Origin: Odobenus rosmarus divergens
Taxonomy: Eukaryota > Chordata > Mammalia > Carnivora > Odobenidae
Assembly (NCBI RefSeq): GCF_000321225.1
Contig: NW_004451865.1
Coordinates: forward strand, 231,246-295,245
Direction: 5' to 3'
DNA length: 64,000 bases
Shown one piece after another: positions 1 to 11,140 of this stretch. A model generated the notes under the pieces. That model saw nothing but the letters and a program-made list of their open reading frames with translations. It did not search any database and was not told where the DNA came from. A program made the translations under genes and the position numbers. The first letter of the stretch is position 1. Every line of letters starts with the position of its first letter.

Positions 1-867
1 TTTTGAGAGTGTTCATTCGGCATTAATCTGGAAATAGTTTCATTTTTTACTTAAAAAGGCAAGGATCTTATTCTCATTGAGTTTCCTTTTTAATAGGGTA
101 TCATTCTAATAAACATATTACAAGTGTTTATCCAGTGAGATACACACAGAAGTGCTTAGCACAGTACCTGGTACCAAATAACAACTCAAAAATTTAGCTA
201 TTATAATTGTATCTATAATTGTATTAGAAAACACTGTAAGATTTGGAGCAGAAAAAAATGTTGAAAGCAGTGTTTTAGAAAGAATCATCTCTTAGAAAGA
301 AATAGAAATGATTAGAAAGGATTGAGATTAAAGGCAAGGAAACCAGCTATGACTTTTGGAATTTGTATGACCTCCTATCATTCTGCCAAAAGTAAGTATA
401 ATTCCAAAACCATATCTTCAATTTTAGTGGGATTCTGGTAACCTTCTTTAGGTTAGTTCAGTTGTCTTGCTCTTACCGGTAATGGATTCTGGCAATGAAC
501 TACATCTTGGTAGCATACTTAGGAGCAAGAATAGATAATAAATATAGAAAAGCCTATGCTATATCTCAGCAAACTCTCAATTTTTACTTACTTACTAATC
601 ACAGGTGTCTAATATACTAAGTACTGTGCTGGGTATTGTCCCCAAATTAAATAATTTCTGATATCTGAGAGTTCAAATGTTAGTGGAGAAGAAAAATATA
701 AAAGCATATTCTTGGAAAGTGGTGGGGAATTTAATATGGCAGTCCCAAGGAGAAGCAAATGGCTGTTGGAGAAGACTTTATGGAGGTGATAATGGGATAT
801 CCAAAAATTAATAGGAGCTGGCCAGTCATAAATGGAAGAAGAAATAATGGCATTCTTTATTGACAGT
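1..867. other. intergenic, nothing recognised
   Basis: AT-rich single-copy-looking DNA. Only short chance ORFs are present, with no motif, and I recognise no repeat with confidence. A weak LINE-2-like phrase near 600-650 is too short to call. Confidence 0.6.
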
Positions 868-1120
868 AATGGTAATCACTAACATTCATTGAGGGCTTAC
901 TATGTGTCAGTTACTATTCTAAGTGTTTTACAAGGATTAACTGCTAATCCTAATAATAAACCATGAAATGGCTACTACAATTATTCCTCTTTTGTAGATG
1001 AGGAAACTAAAGCCCAAAGTTAATAAGTAACTTGCTTGTGAACACATAGCTATGAAGCAATAAAGAGATGCATTTGAACCCAAGGAATCTAATTCTAGAA
1101 ACCATGCTCATAATTATGTC
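868..1120 (-). repeat. MIR SINE, reverse orientation
   Basis: Reads as the reverse complement of a mammalian-wide interspersed repeat. In order it shows 'CATTCATTGAGGGCTTACTATG', the central 'GATGAGGAAACTAAAG' block, 'AAGTAACTTGCTTGTGAACAC', and the tRNA-like head 'TTTGAACCCAAGG...CCATGCTC'. The element is nearly full length and strongly diverged, as expected for this ancient family. Confidence 0.85.
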
Positions 1121-2094
1121 ATACTCTTTCTCTACAGCACAGACCACATTCCACTAACCTCATATCGAATTAGTGTTCTTTACAAACAAAAGTTAAATGG
1201 GAGAAATAAATAATCCTCCTTTCTGTCTCTATCTATCCAGCCACCCCCAATGTGGACGGTTCCTCAAACACTGATTTCCCACATGTTGTGAGAGCAGTGG
1301 ATATAGTCTTTTACCTCTCCCCTGGTCATGGGACAAGCACATAAAAGGCTTTTGTGCCACAATCAATTAGATTTGGAACAGGATATCCATCCCTGGGAAT
1401 CACCTGCTACTTCATCTATCAATGTCACCAAAAGTATTGGTGACCTGAACGAGTAATGTCAGGCAAATAAATACCAGAAGAATTTGGAAGATGCCCAGTT
1501 TTATCAACAGTTTTCCTTTTCAAATTGGTACAAAGCTGACGTTAGAAAATCATAGTCATTCACAGTAGGGGTGTCGCCTGACTGAGTATTGGAATGTTAG
1601 ACATGAGAAGGGGATTTAAGGCAAACTATGAATATCTTGGTTTTGCTGGAGAAGTAAACCCTCTAACAATCAAGGGATAAAAACTAATCTATCAGACTAG
1701 TAGAATATAATTTCTATGTTATTAAAAAATGGTCCTTTTAATTTTTCTTCCAAGGGGGCACATGCACACATGCACGCATGCATGCGCACATACACACACA
1801 CACAAAAGGTATGAGGAAATTTTTTATAGCTAAATCCAACTACAAGGACTTCCTAATATTGTACAAAACACCCGCAATATAATCCAGACTTCATAGTTAC
1901 TAATATTTAGATCTATCCTGATATGGCTGCTTAATATCTAATTTGCTGATCTCAGACTAAAATAATCAAATAAATGTAAACTTCAAAAATTAACTAAACT
2001 TTGCCTGTTTCTAGCAATTCCGTTTCCAAGCAAAATACATCATTTTATAATAAACTACATGAATAAGCTACTTTATATTTTTATATGTTTCAAG
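1121..2094. other. intergenic, mostly unrecognised
   Basis: No gene or clear transposon. The only structured part is the alternating purine-pyrimidine tract at 1759-1804, listed separately. Confidence 0.6.
1759..1804. repeat. alternating CA/GC/AT microsatellite
   Basis: About 46 bases of strictly alternating purine-pyrimidine built from CA, TG, GC and AT steps, ending in (CA)n. Such tracts are prone to slippage and can adopt Z-DNA; the Z-DNA remark is inference. Confidence 0.85.
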
Positions 2095-2355
2095 AGTAGC
2101 GGTAAAGCATAGTGGTTATGAGAACAGATTTTTGAGAGACAGTGACTACATTTGAAACTTAGCTCCTTCACTAGCTAGTCATATGACTTTGAATTAGTCA
2201 GTTGACCATCCTGTGCTTCAGTTTTCCCTTCTGTAAACTGGTGAAAGGATTAGCCTGTACCGCACAGAGCTGTTGTGAAGACATATAAATTAGTGAACAC
2301 ATGTAAAGCTTATAGAACACAGGCCAGCACACAGTGAGTCTCATTAAGCGTCCAC
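2095..2355 (+). repeat. MIR SINE
   Basis: Shows the head 'AGCATAGTGGTTATGAGAAC', the body 'CTTCAGTTTTCCCTTCTGTAAA', and the tail 'ACATGTAAAGCTTATAGAACAC...CACAGTGAGTCTCATTAA'. It is a full-length, diverged MIR in sense orientation. Confidence 0.85.
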
Positions 2356-3751
2356 TATCACTAGTTAAAGTTATTTTCACAGTGTATCATTCGATCTTTG
2401 AATTAGCCAGGATATCTTAAGTAAAACAGATACAAGCAGTCCTAGTTTTTTTTTAAATGCACTATATACCTGTGGACTACAGTTTATGTTTGTGTGTATA
2501 TGTGTTAAAACCCTGATTGCATACATGCCTTCTATCCTGATTATGAATTTCATAATGATATGCATACAACATGCTTTCATGAAGTATATTATGACAGCAA
2601 TATAGATGAAAATGATACTCATGAGTTCATGCATCAGTTTGCTGGACATTGGTAGAAACTTGTAAATAAGTAGATAAAAACATAACAATCAGAAATGTAA
2701 TTTGTTACTAGGCAATAATAGCAAACAAAAAATGCATAGATAAATTCAGATAGAAAACACACGTTCTGCCTGTACTATTTTTTAACAGTTGGAGAAATGT
2801 GCTCCCGATGAGTCTAAATAGTTTGCCTATTATGACTGTTCCATTTCCAAAGAGTTAAAATAACTTGCTCAAAGTGTCAATATTTATTTATATAAAGTAC
2901 ATATGTATCTCTTTTTTTGCATTACTTGGAATACAAGGCATACCACAAACCCTGTTGGAGACACTGGCACCCCCTGGTCCCCTTCCTGGGCCCACTCGCT
3001 AACCTCGAGTGCTCAGCTTCAGATGTACTTTCCCTTGGCATTGGACCCAGCACCCATTTTATCACCCAGCTTCAGAGCTAAACCTCCAAGGGATTCTACT
3101 CCACTATTTGTTCCGACAAGCAAAATAACCCTATTTGTCATAGAAAAATTGAAGAGTATTAATAAGAAGATAACCAAAATGTTGAGGAACTGGTAATCAT
3201 ATCAGAGAAGCCCAGATAAAGACACAGGGTTGGTTAGTGTGAAAAAATGAGGGGTCAGATGTGCCTGATCCCTGCCTTGGACTCTGTGAAAGCCTGAGCT
3301 AAGCAAGAGGACTTAGACTTGCTGTTATATTACTCCCAGATCTAGACCTAGAACTGGGGACTAAACCTTCGACATGGAAGAACTTGCTGATAATCAGAAG
3401 GTGAAATAGGCTCTTTGCATGGTTCTGAGAATCCTGTCCTGGAGCTATTATCAGGAGGGGCTAGACAACAACTTGTCAGGGATAATCTAGAATCTATTCC
3501 AAAACTAGCTGGATGGGGTAGCTGCACTCCATGACCTTTGAACTCTCAAAAGTAGGAACACACAGGTCTATAAACCATGGAATATAAGTAAGGAAAACAG
3601 GGATAAACTGAAGCTCACAAAAATTATTTCCATGGGATCAAAGGGAAGCTCTCCAACAGCAAGATGTTCTTTACATCTCTAAAACTGAAACTGTAATAGG
3701 CTACCAGATGTGCATATATACGGTCAGAGGACTAAACATTTTATATACCGT
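2356..3751. other. intergenic, nothing recognised
   Basis: No repeat family or exon-like ORF identified. The longest frame (97 codons at 2903-3196) has no recognisable domain or conserved-looking composition. Confidence 0.55.
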
Positions 3752-4201
3752 TGTGGGTCACACTGTGTCCCCCAAAAAGCTACATTGAAGTTCTAGTCCC
3801 CAGTACCCGTGATTGTGACTTTCTGTGCAAATAAGGACTTTACAGACATACTCAAGTTAAGATGAGATCAGACTGGATTAGGGTGGGCTCTAAATCCAAT
3901 GACTGGTATCCTTACAAGGAAAGAAAAATTTGAGAAACGCAGATGCAGAGGAAAGAAAGCCATGTGACGAGAGAGGCAGAGACTGATGTTATGTCACCAC
4001 AGTCAAGGAATGCCAAGGATTGCTGGTAACCACCAGGAGCTAGAAGAGGCAAGGAAAGATTCTTTCCTAGAAGCAGCATGGCCCTGTCAGCACCTTGATT
4101 TTGGACGTCTAGCCTCCAGAACTGTGAGAGAATACACTCCCGCCATTTTAAGCCACCTAGTTTGTGGTAATTTGCTATGGAAGCCCCAAGAAACTAACAC
4201 A
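3752..4201 (+). mobile_element. solo LTR of MLT1/MaLR type (ERVL-MaLR), old
   Basis: Begins with TGTGGGTCAC and ends AACTAACACA. In order it shows the MaLR-style phrases 'GTGTCCCCCAAAAAGC', 'GAAGTTCTAGTCCCCAGTAC', 'GCCATGTGACGAGAGAGGCA', 'GCCTCCAGAACTGTGAGAGA' and 'TTTTAAGCCACCTAGTTTGT'. There is no internal retroviral sequence on either side, so it is a solitary LTR left by recombination. The subfamily is uncertain. Confidence 0.75.
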
Positions 4202-4203
4202 CC

Positions 4204-4382
4204 TGCTTTAATTTATTCTTTACAGCAATATTATGGAAGGTATTATGATCTGCAATGACGGATAAGGAGACTAAGATTGGAGAGCTTAGAAAACTTGGCC
4301 AAGGCCATATACTAGAAAACAGAAGGAACGGAACTCCACCCAGATCTATACTTCTCTCACTCCCACTGCTTGCTCCATGCTA
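4204..4382 (-). repeat. MIR SINE fragment, reverse
   Basis: Follows the LTR directly. Shows a degraded 'GACGGATAAGGAGACTAAGATTGG', 'AACTTGGCCAAGGCCATA' and 'GCTTGCTCCATGCTACT', matching the reverse complement of the MIR core and head. Strongly diverged. Confidence 0.6.
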
Positions 4383-5604
4383 CTAACTCCAACAACACGC
4401 ACTCACCCAGAGAATAACACACACTTTAGTGTTGAGAGCATGAGTGCTATCAGACTTACGCAACAGAGACCCAGTTTCTACTTAACTATTCTCACCCAGC
4501 CCAGAACAGCCCTGTTTTTGGCCATCATCTGTAGTGAGCTAGAAGTTCTTTCAGTACCTGATTTAAGAGGCAGAGATAAGGTCCAGGAATAAAAAGAAAG
4601 TGCAGATCCACCGTGGGCTTCCCTTCACACCACTTATATGCCTATAGTCGCTTCCTGGGCAGTCCTACATTTCCTCTCACCTCACATTTAATCAGATATG
4701 AGATATTTTATTTGCTGAAATCTGATTTATTGGAAAGAAAATATAATCAAAATTTCCATAATGAAACCTTTCAATAAGGAGATACAAAGTAGTAGCTTGT
4801 GCAAATAAATATTCATAGCTGTCAGCTTAAAAATTCAGGAAACAATGCTGAAAGAACAATTTGAAGTCATTGCTGGTTTCCATTTGAGTCAAAGAGCTGA
4901 TCTAAAAGTGTCGTAAGTCTTTGTTACATCTTTAAGCAGATTTTTTAAACCATGCGAAGAGTAAGCAACAAATAAAAATAGAATTATGCATTAGCTTCTG
5001 AGGAACTTTGATGGAGGCTGACACGCCACCTCTCACACGTGGCTATCATCTGGATGCTCATCTGCTCCTCTGCCAAGAGAAGGAGTTTTTGGCATGAGAA
5101 ATTTGTTGGCTGGTGGTAAGCAGCTGCCAGGCAAGCCTCCAAGTGGTTACCTGCCTCATTCAAGTGAAACTTTTTAAAATATTTATACATACATGCTAAT
5201 AAAAACTAAAAAGTACAATGTACCCAGGTACTTTTAAAAGTCATGGAAATACTGTGTCATTGTACTCAGGGAATTGCTAAATTTTACTTTTGAGAAAACA
5301 ATACTTCAGAGCAGTCATGCTGAAAGAATTTATATATATAGATATATGAAAATCAGATTTGTCCCTCACAATAATTTACTAATATGGTCTCAAATCTCCA
5401 GAATATAGTCGTGAAGAAAGATATATGTAGAAAAAGTCACTCAGCCCCCACAGGAACCACCTCAACTCCTAAGGGAAAGCAGGATGGTTTGTTTCAAAGG
5501 TGATGCCCCTAAGCAGGAGGTGACTTACCCTGGGATTCAATTTCCCCATCACTTATTGGGTAGATAATTGGTGTCTTGAAGCAACTGGGGTTATAATGGT
5601 GATC
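4383..5604. other. intergenic, nothing recognised
   Basis: AT-rich, with no repeat or coding signature seen. Confidence 0.55.
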
Positions 5605-5760
5605 AAACAGCAATGGTGTAGTGAGTGGGAAAAACACTGGCTTTGGCACTAACCTCACTGGCTGTGCTGAGCATTATTCCCAGATGACACCATGCATGTA
5701 AAGCATATAGCCAGACCTTGAATGCATCAAGTCTCAACAAATATGTGTTTCTTCTTTTCC
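5605..5760 (+). repeat. possible MIR fragment
   Basis: A head-like 'GTAGTGAGTGGGAAAAACAC' and a tail-like 'CATGTAAAGCATATAGCCAG...CAACAAATATGTG' are in the right order for a MIR, but the middle is poorly matched. Confidence 0.4.
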
Positions 5761-5994
5761 CTCTCCAGTTCTCAATCCCTCCTTGACAGAACCTCAGTTT
5801 TACATACGTCTTCCTCTACTCCCAATGCCTCCACATATCAGACACATTCCGCTTAAGCAAGTCTTGTGTCCTCTCTCCTGGTCCCTGAGGGAGAAGGCTA
5901 CAGGACACATCTAATTCCTTGGCCAGAGCATAAAGAGTGGACTCCTGAGAAAAAGCTCTTTGTAAGATGGTTGACATTTGTAGGTCATGTTTAA

Positions 5995-6290
5995 GATTTT
6001 GTACTTTCTCAGAGTAGTGATAGGAGACATGAAGGGCTTTAAATGGACTTTCAGTTTGAAGGATCACTCTACCACTGGAGACTGAACTGCAGAGACAGGA
6101 GGGGATGCATGGAGACTTTTGCAATAGTTCAGTCAAGAGACAGAGAGGTCCCGGGTTGAAGGAAGAGGCAGGTGTCAATGGAGAGAAAGAGAGTTAGACA
6201 GCTTTAAGGGAAGATTGTTGGTAAAATGTTGGACTGGAGACTGATTAGAAATGAGGAGAGGGAGAAGGGAAAAAAAGCAGTGGCACATCC
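5995..6290 (-). mobile_element. L2 LINE fragment, reverse
   Basis: Contains 'GAAGGATCACTCTACCACTGG' and 'GAGACTTTTGCAATAGTTCA', the reverse complement of the segment coding the C-terminal part of the L2 reverse-transcriptase ORF. Old and without an open frame. Confidence 0.6.
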
Positions 6291-6295
6291 ATAAT

Positions 6296-6360
6296 TGACA
6301 AGAGCTTACAATAATATGTGGCACATAATGGACATTAAATAAATGTTAGCCATTATTATT
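6296..6360 (+). repeat. MIR 3' tail fragment
   Basis: The phrase 'TGTGGCACATAATGGACAT' followed by 'AAATAAATGTTAGCCATTA' matches the 3' end of MIR. Confidence 0.5.
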
Positions 6361-7158
6361 CTTGTTATTTTACTTACTATAACAATATGTTAAAATACAC
6401 TCAAATCACACGTAAGTTTGGTTAGTAGAAAATTATGAAAGGATTTTTACAGTTTTGCTTCTGAAATTCTTTGGCTAGGCATCTCAGTAAATTTATAATT
6501 GGTTATATTTTATGATAAACACCTTGCATATTCAGGAATTCTTATAAAAAGGGAAATCGAAACTACAGATTGCTTCCAAATGTCATGAAAATTTTATGAA
6601 TAGTAATTTTAACAATTAATGAAGTTGATTTAATATTGTATTCTGCAGACATTTAATTAAACATTGATCAATGTTAGTTTTATGGTTTTCTTTTGCAGAT
6701 TTTGGAACACATCATTTGCTTCCAGGACTCAAATATTTTCAAAAGGATTTAAAATATCTCTCAGGTCCGAAGTCATGTGCCTTTCGTAACTAATTAACAG
6801 AATAGCCTGAAATGGTGGACAACTGAGAGAGAATAAAGTGAAACCATGATCTTAATACGTGGATTCTGCCAAAGGGAACAATTTGAAGAAAATGACATCA
6901 CGAGATCTAATTTTCCTCAACTTTTATTAATTGGCTCCCAGACTATCTTGTCCTTAACCTGCAGAGCTTACCAAACATCACTGTAGTCTAACAAACACCA
7001 TTTACCCTTTTCATCTTATTTATGTGTAAATAAGGGCTTATCAAATATGCATTTTGTCGGACTACTTAGGAATCAAAAATCCCTGCATATTAATGATTAT
7101 CCTATGAAAGTATTAAATTTTCAAAAAGACGTTAAACACTAGCTCCATAGGATAGCAT
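6361..7158. other. intergenic, nothing recognised
   Basis: AT-rich, no gene or repeat family recognised. A 16-bp palindrome (AACATTGATCAATGTT, 6660-6675) is about as long as chance allows in a window this size. Confidence 0.55.
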
Positions 7159-7159
7159 T

Positions 7160-7285
7160 GTTGACCATGAAAAAACATTAAAAATCATATAATTCAAAAA
7201 AGAGAAATGGCTTGCCCAAGATCATGTAGCAGCTACTGACAGCACCAAGGGAGGCACTTCCAGAAAGAGTCTGACTAGTCCTCAC
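7160..7285 (-). repeat. possible MIR core fragment, reverse
   Basis: 'ATGGCTTGCCCAAGATCATG' followed by 'TAGCAGCTACTGACAG' resembles the MIR reverse core 'CTTGCCCAAGGTCACACAGC'. Short and weak. Confidence 0.4.
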
Positions 7286-7858
7286 AGGTGCTGGTGGCTT
7301 CAAGAGCAGACACATGCCAGTCAGGGACTTAGAGCCTAGAATCTCTTTGTCAGCTCATAAGGCCCTCAAAATGTTAACACTTTTGTTCCATGTGTAAAGA
7401 TAAAACCTTTAGAACTCACTCTGAGAACAAATTAGGGAGATGAAAATGAGTGAAACAATCTGTCAGGAAATTGGTTATTTACCATGAATTCTATTCAAGG
7501 AACTCAAACGCATTCAAGAATTTGCCCAAAATGTAAAATGGTAGAAAAAAATACTCTGACTTTTCCATCTTTTCCCATGGCAATCATTACAACGAACGGG
7601 ATTTTCTCAAGGGATTCCTTTGATCATTCATCAGAAATGGCAAAGTGATCCTTGATTTATATAAAGCATAACTGTTATTCTGGGAAGGTCCTACTTGGTA
7701 CTGCTAGTGAAAGATATCATGAGAAAAGTGACCTCTATACTGATTTTCCATAGGATGACACTGGCCCTACTACAGTGTTGGAAAATGAAATACTTTCAAT
7801 AGCATTGTAGTAAAAGAGTTCTAACTACCACATTAATTATTCCTTTTCCTTGCAGGTA

Positions 7859-8300
7859 TCACTCATTAACAGCATACTATGTGTCATGCACAAAACAAAT
7901 TCATTTACTCTTCTCAACAATCCCAATAATTAAATATTGTTGTACCACTCTTATAAAGAAACTGAGTCTCAGAGAACTTAAACAATGTATCCAAGGTTAC
8001 ACAACTTGTAGGCTTCAAATCCTTGTCTATATGATAGCAAGGTCTTGCTCTTAAGACTATTCAGTTCTAGGGCGCCTGGGTGGCTCAGTTGGTTGGGCGA
8101 CTGCCTTCGGCTCAGGTCATGATCCTGGAGTCCCGGGATCGAGTCCTGCATCAGGCTCCCTGCTCGGCAGGGAGTCTGCTTCTCCCTCTGACCCTCTTCC
8201 CTCTCGTGCTCTCTATCTCGCATTCTCTCTCTCTCAAAAAAAAAAAAAAAAAATCTAAAAAAAAAAAAAAAAGACTATTCAGTTCTACATTTGAATTACA
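7859..8300 (-). repeat. MIR SINE, reverse, split by a carnivore SINE
   Basis: 'CATACTATGTGTCATGCAC', 'AAAGAAACTGAGTCTCAGAG', 'ATCCAAGGTTACACAACTTG' and 'GGTCTTGCTCTTAAGACTAT' follow the MIR reverse complement from tail to head. The tRNA-like head is interrupted by the SINE at 8070-8270 and its duplicated target, so the MIR was there first. Confidence 0.75.
8053..8287 (+). mobile_element. carnivore tRNA-derived SINE (Can-SINE), with TSDs
   Basis: The element proper spans about 8070-8270. It has an intact head with A-box-like and B-box-like pol III promoter segments, a CT-rich region, and an A-rich tail broken once by TCT. It is bounded by perfect 17-bp target-site duplications, AAGACTATTCAGTTCTA, at 8053-8069 and 8271-8287. 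The perfect TSD and clean tail make it one of the younger insertions here. Confidence 0.95.
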
Positions 8301-8446
8301 GGTATCAGCCAGTTGTTAGGCATCCCTGAAACCATCCCTATAGTTGGTTACAAGAACCTAAACATCAAGCTAGAGTTCTGACAAGAACAGGTCATTGGTG
8401 TGTTGGTAGTAATCAAAGGAAGGGATATATTTTTTAAATCTTTTGA

Positions 8447-8720
8447 GGTTTAAATTTGAGACCAATTTCATTCCAAAAATATTGAAAGAATATCTACTCA
8501 GACCAGGCGCCATTCTAGATGTTTGGGATACATCAGTGAACAAAACAGACAAAATGATCTCTGTCTTCTTTGAGCTTATCTTCCCAGAAGGAGTGGAGGA
8601 AATACAAAGACATAATAAATAGTTAAATTATATAGTATGTTAGGAGGTAAATAGTGATACTGTGTAAGGTGAGACTATAGGGGAAGAAGCAGGGAAAATG
8701 GTTGGCCTTACTAGGACTCC
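8447..8720 (-). mobile_element. L2 LINE 3' end, reverse
   Basis: 'GGGATACATCAGTGAACAAA', 'ACAGACAAAATGATCTCTGT' and 'AATTATATAGTATGTTAGGA' are the reverse complement of the L2 3' terminal region. Diverged. Confidence 0.8.
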
Positions 8721-9535
8721 TGTGAAAATTCCTAATGATTCCCTCAGCAAATTACAAGTGAGATTTCTGTCTGCTTTAGTGCTGGGGTCATCAGGGTATA
8801 GGAGGGACAAGGATAGTTTTGGAAACCACTGACCAAATACTCCTTTGGAAGCACTTTCCTAAGTGCATCTAAACACTCCATCACCCTGACCCAGCCTGTG
8901 GAGCTCAGGAAACCCTACAGTCCAAGAAAATACAATCCCAAGTACAACTCTGGCTATAACCAGCCCATTCCCCTAGTTGTAAAGAAAAAACCCAAAACAT
9001 CGCATCTGGGTTGGTTGGTTTCATCGCCATCTCTCCCCCAACAGTTTCTCCTTGCTCTGAAATCATGCAGTAAGAAGAACCATTGCTCAGAGGCAAGCCC
9101 AGAGCTTTTCACAGTCCAGAGTCATTATAGTTCCTCACTCCATGTTTTTCTCACCCAGCCAGCAGCAACGCAAGGCAGTCAGGATAAGCCTTTCCCATGT
9201 ATGAAATACAGAGCAATAATGAATTGTGATTTCAGGGGAAGGAAATGGTTTCCTGCCCAAATGCATGAAACAATGCATTTGGCAAGGACAACATCTACAA
9301 GTTATAAAGTACTCAACCATAAAATGAAAGAATGAATTAAAGCAAAGTTTCATGTCATGTATCATAAATTACATCTTTAATTAATATATTTTAACTGACT
9401 AAAATTAAAATTTTATGTGCCCAGAGCCTCAAAAATATGTCCACAGTACAAGAATTTAAAAAGCTGCATCTCGAAATTCTTTTTAATGTGAAACTTCATG
9501 GAAGAATGAATACCTTTTGTTTTTGTTGCTTTGTT
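8721..9535. other. intergenic, nothing recognised
   Basis: Contains a 145-codon open frame (8898-9335, +) without recognisable domain, splice context or homologous family, treated as chance. No repeat seen. Confidence 0.5.
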
Positions 9536-9930
9536 GCTTTTTTTATCCTAGTAAAAAACACATTAACATAAAATTTACCATCTTAACCATTTTTGAGTGT
9601 ACATTAGTGTTCACTATATGCACATTGTTGTGCAACAGATCTCTAGAGCTTCATCTTGCAAACCTGAAACACTATACCCATTGAACAACAACTCCCCCTT
9701 TCATCCCTCCCTCCAACCCCTGGCACCACCAATTTACTTCCCAGCACTAAGAATGTGGCTGCTTTCATATAAGTGGAATTCCATATAAGTGGAATTATGT
9801 ACTTTTTGTTTTTTGTGACTGTCTTATTTCACTTAGCAGCAGGTCCTAAAGTTTCATCCATGTTGTAGCATTTGACAGGACTTCCTTCTTTTTTAAGATT
9901 GAATAATATTCTGTATTTTTATAAATAATT
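9536..9930 (-). mobile_element. L1M 3'UTR fragment, reverse
   Basis: 'AAAATTTACCATCTTAACCA', 'TTGTTGTGCAACAGATCTC', 'CATTGAACAACAACTCCCC', 'TCATCCATGTTGTAGCATTT' and 'GAATAATATTCTGTATT' are the reverse complement of an old mammalian L1 3' end. A 15-bp internal tandem copy (9766-9780, 9782-9796) is present. Confidence 0.8.
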
Positions 9931-10765
9931 TTCCTAGATTTTAATATAGGTTAAATATTTAAATTTTCCATAGAAAATTATATTTCTGTAGGCAACTAAT
10001 AATTGTCCAGCAAGGTATTCTTCAGCTATATCCTACATCACTTCCTAAACCAAAAATCTTATGCTGGGCTATTTTAAGTTTTAAAATATAAGCATTTCAA
10101 AAGATATTTTGGACATTTCCCTTTCCAGATGCCCTAAGGGTGAAAGAGGTAGGCCACGTAGAATGTGGGGAGCGTAACTGAGCATCTCCTACATGTCAAG
10201 CTTCAATTAGGATGGCACATTAACTTATTAGTATTTGAAAAAATTGTATTTCCATGGAGAAACACATGAGACAAAGTATTATAAATATTAACTTTGGTAG
10301 ACAAAAAAAACTGAGATAAAACAGTCTTTCTTCCTCACAGCCAAGATTTACTGAAACCCAATTTTATCAATGACTAGTTATTTTCTTCTTTAAAACCAGC
10401 TAGAAATGTTGATTTTACATAAATGTAAGAAATTCCTGTGCTAATTGTCATCAAATAATATAAACTTATCAAAATCATTACTTCAGATACTTTTAAAAAC
10501 ACCAAGTATACATTATTAATAAATGCATACATGCATAAAGAATTTATAGGAGCAGATATAATAGTCCTAGAACAATTAGACATGTGTTTGTGAGGTACTG
10601 CTTGGAGACTCCGCTATTTGGGTTTAGAAATGCTGCATTTTTCACTCTTCTAAAATACTTTCAATTATTTACATTTGTAGGACACTGAAGACAAGTGTCA
10701 ACCTGCTCCCTCATCAACTTTCCCTCAGAGCAGCTAATAAGTAAAAACTAAGCAGAGAGAAGAAG
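9931..10765. other. intergenic, AT-rich
   Basis: No gene recognised. A short MIR-like phrase near 10175-10230 is too weak to call. Confidence 0.5.
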
Positions 10766-11140
10766 TTACATTGTTTGATTCCTGTCTTTCTCTTCCATAC
10801 TCCAGCTCTTCCCAGACAGATCATGGATTTTCACTCCTGGATGACTTTTTGACTTCTCCCTTTATCTGCAATATTCTTCTTTGCCCTGCTTTTACCAAAC
10901 CCTTATTCATCACTCAGAACTCAGTTCAGAAGCTACCTTTTCAGGGAGCTTGACTCAACAACCTCAGACAAAATTAGCCTCTATTTCAGTTCTGTCCCTT
11001 TCTATTATAATTATTGATTTGAAAATCTATCATTCCATCACACTATGTAATTCTTAAAAATAAGGACTACTGCCTTCCTTATTTTTTTAGTTCCAGCAGT
11101 TATTACAGTTTCTAGCAGATGTTGGCCAAATGGTCTCACA
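10766..11140 (+). mobile_element. L2 LINE 3' region
   Basis: 'CACTCAGAACTCAGTTCAGA', 'CTACCTTTTCAGGGAGCTTG', 'CACACTATGTAATTCTTA' and 'TAAGGACTACTGCCTTCC' follow the order of the L2 3' end in sense orientation. Diverged. Confidence 0.65.

Noticed and set aside
3986..4258. 90-codon ORF
   Set aside because: It lies almost entirely within the MLT1-type LTR and has no protein-like features.
6660..6675. 16-bp palindrome AACATTGATCAATGTT
   Set aside because: About one such palindrome is expected by chance in 64 kb.
8898..9335. 145-codon ORF as a gene
   Set aside because: Single open frame in intergenic DNA, no domain, no start context or splice signal of note, overlapped by antisense frames of similar length.
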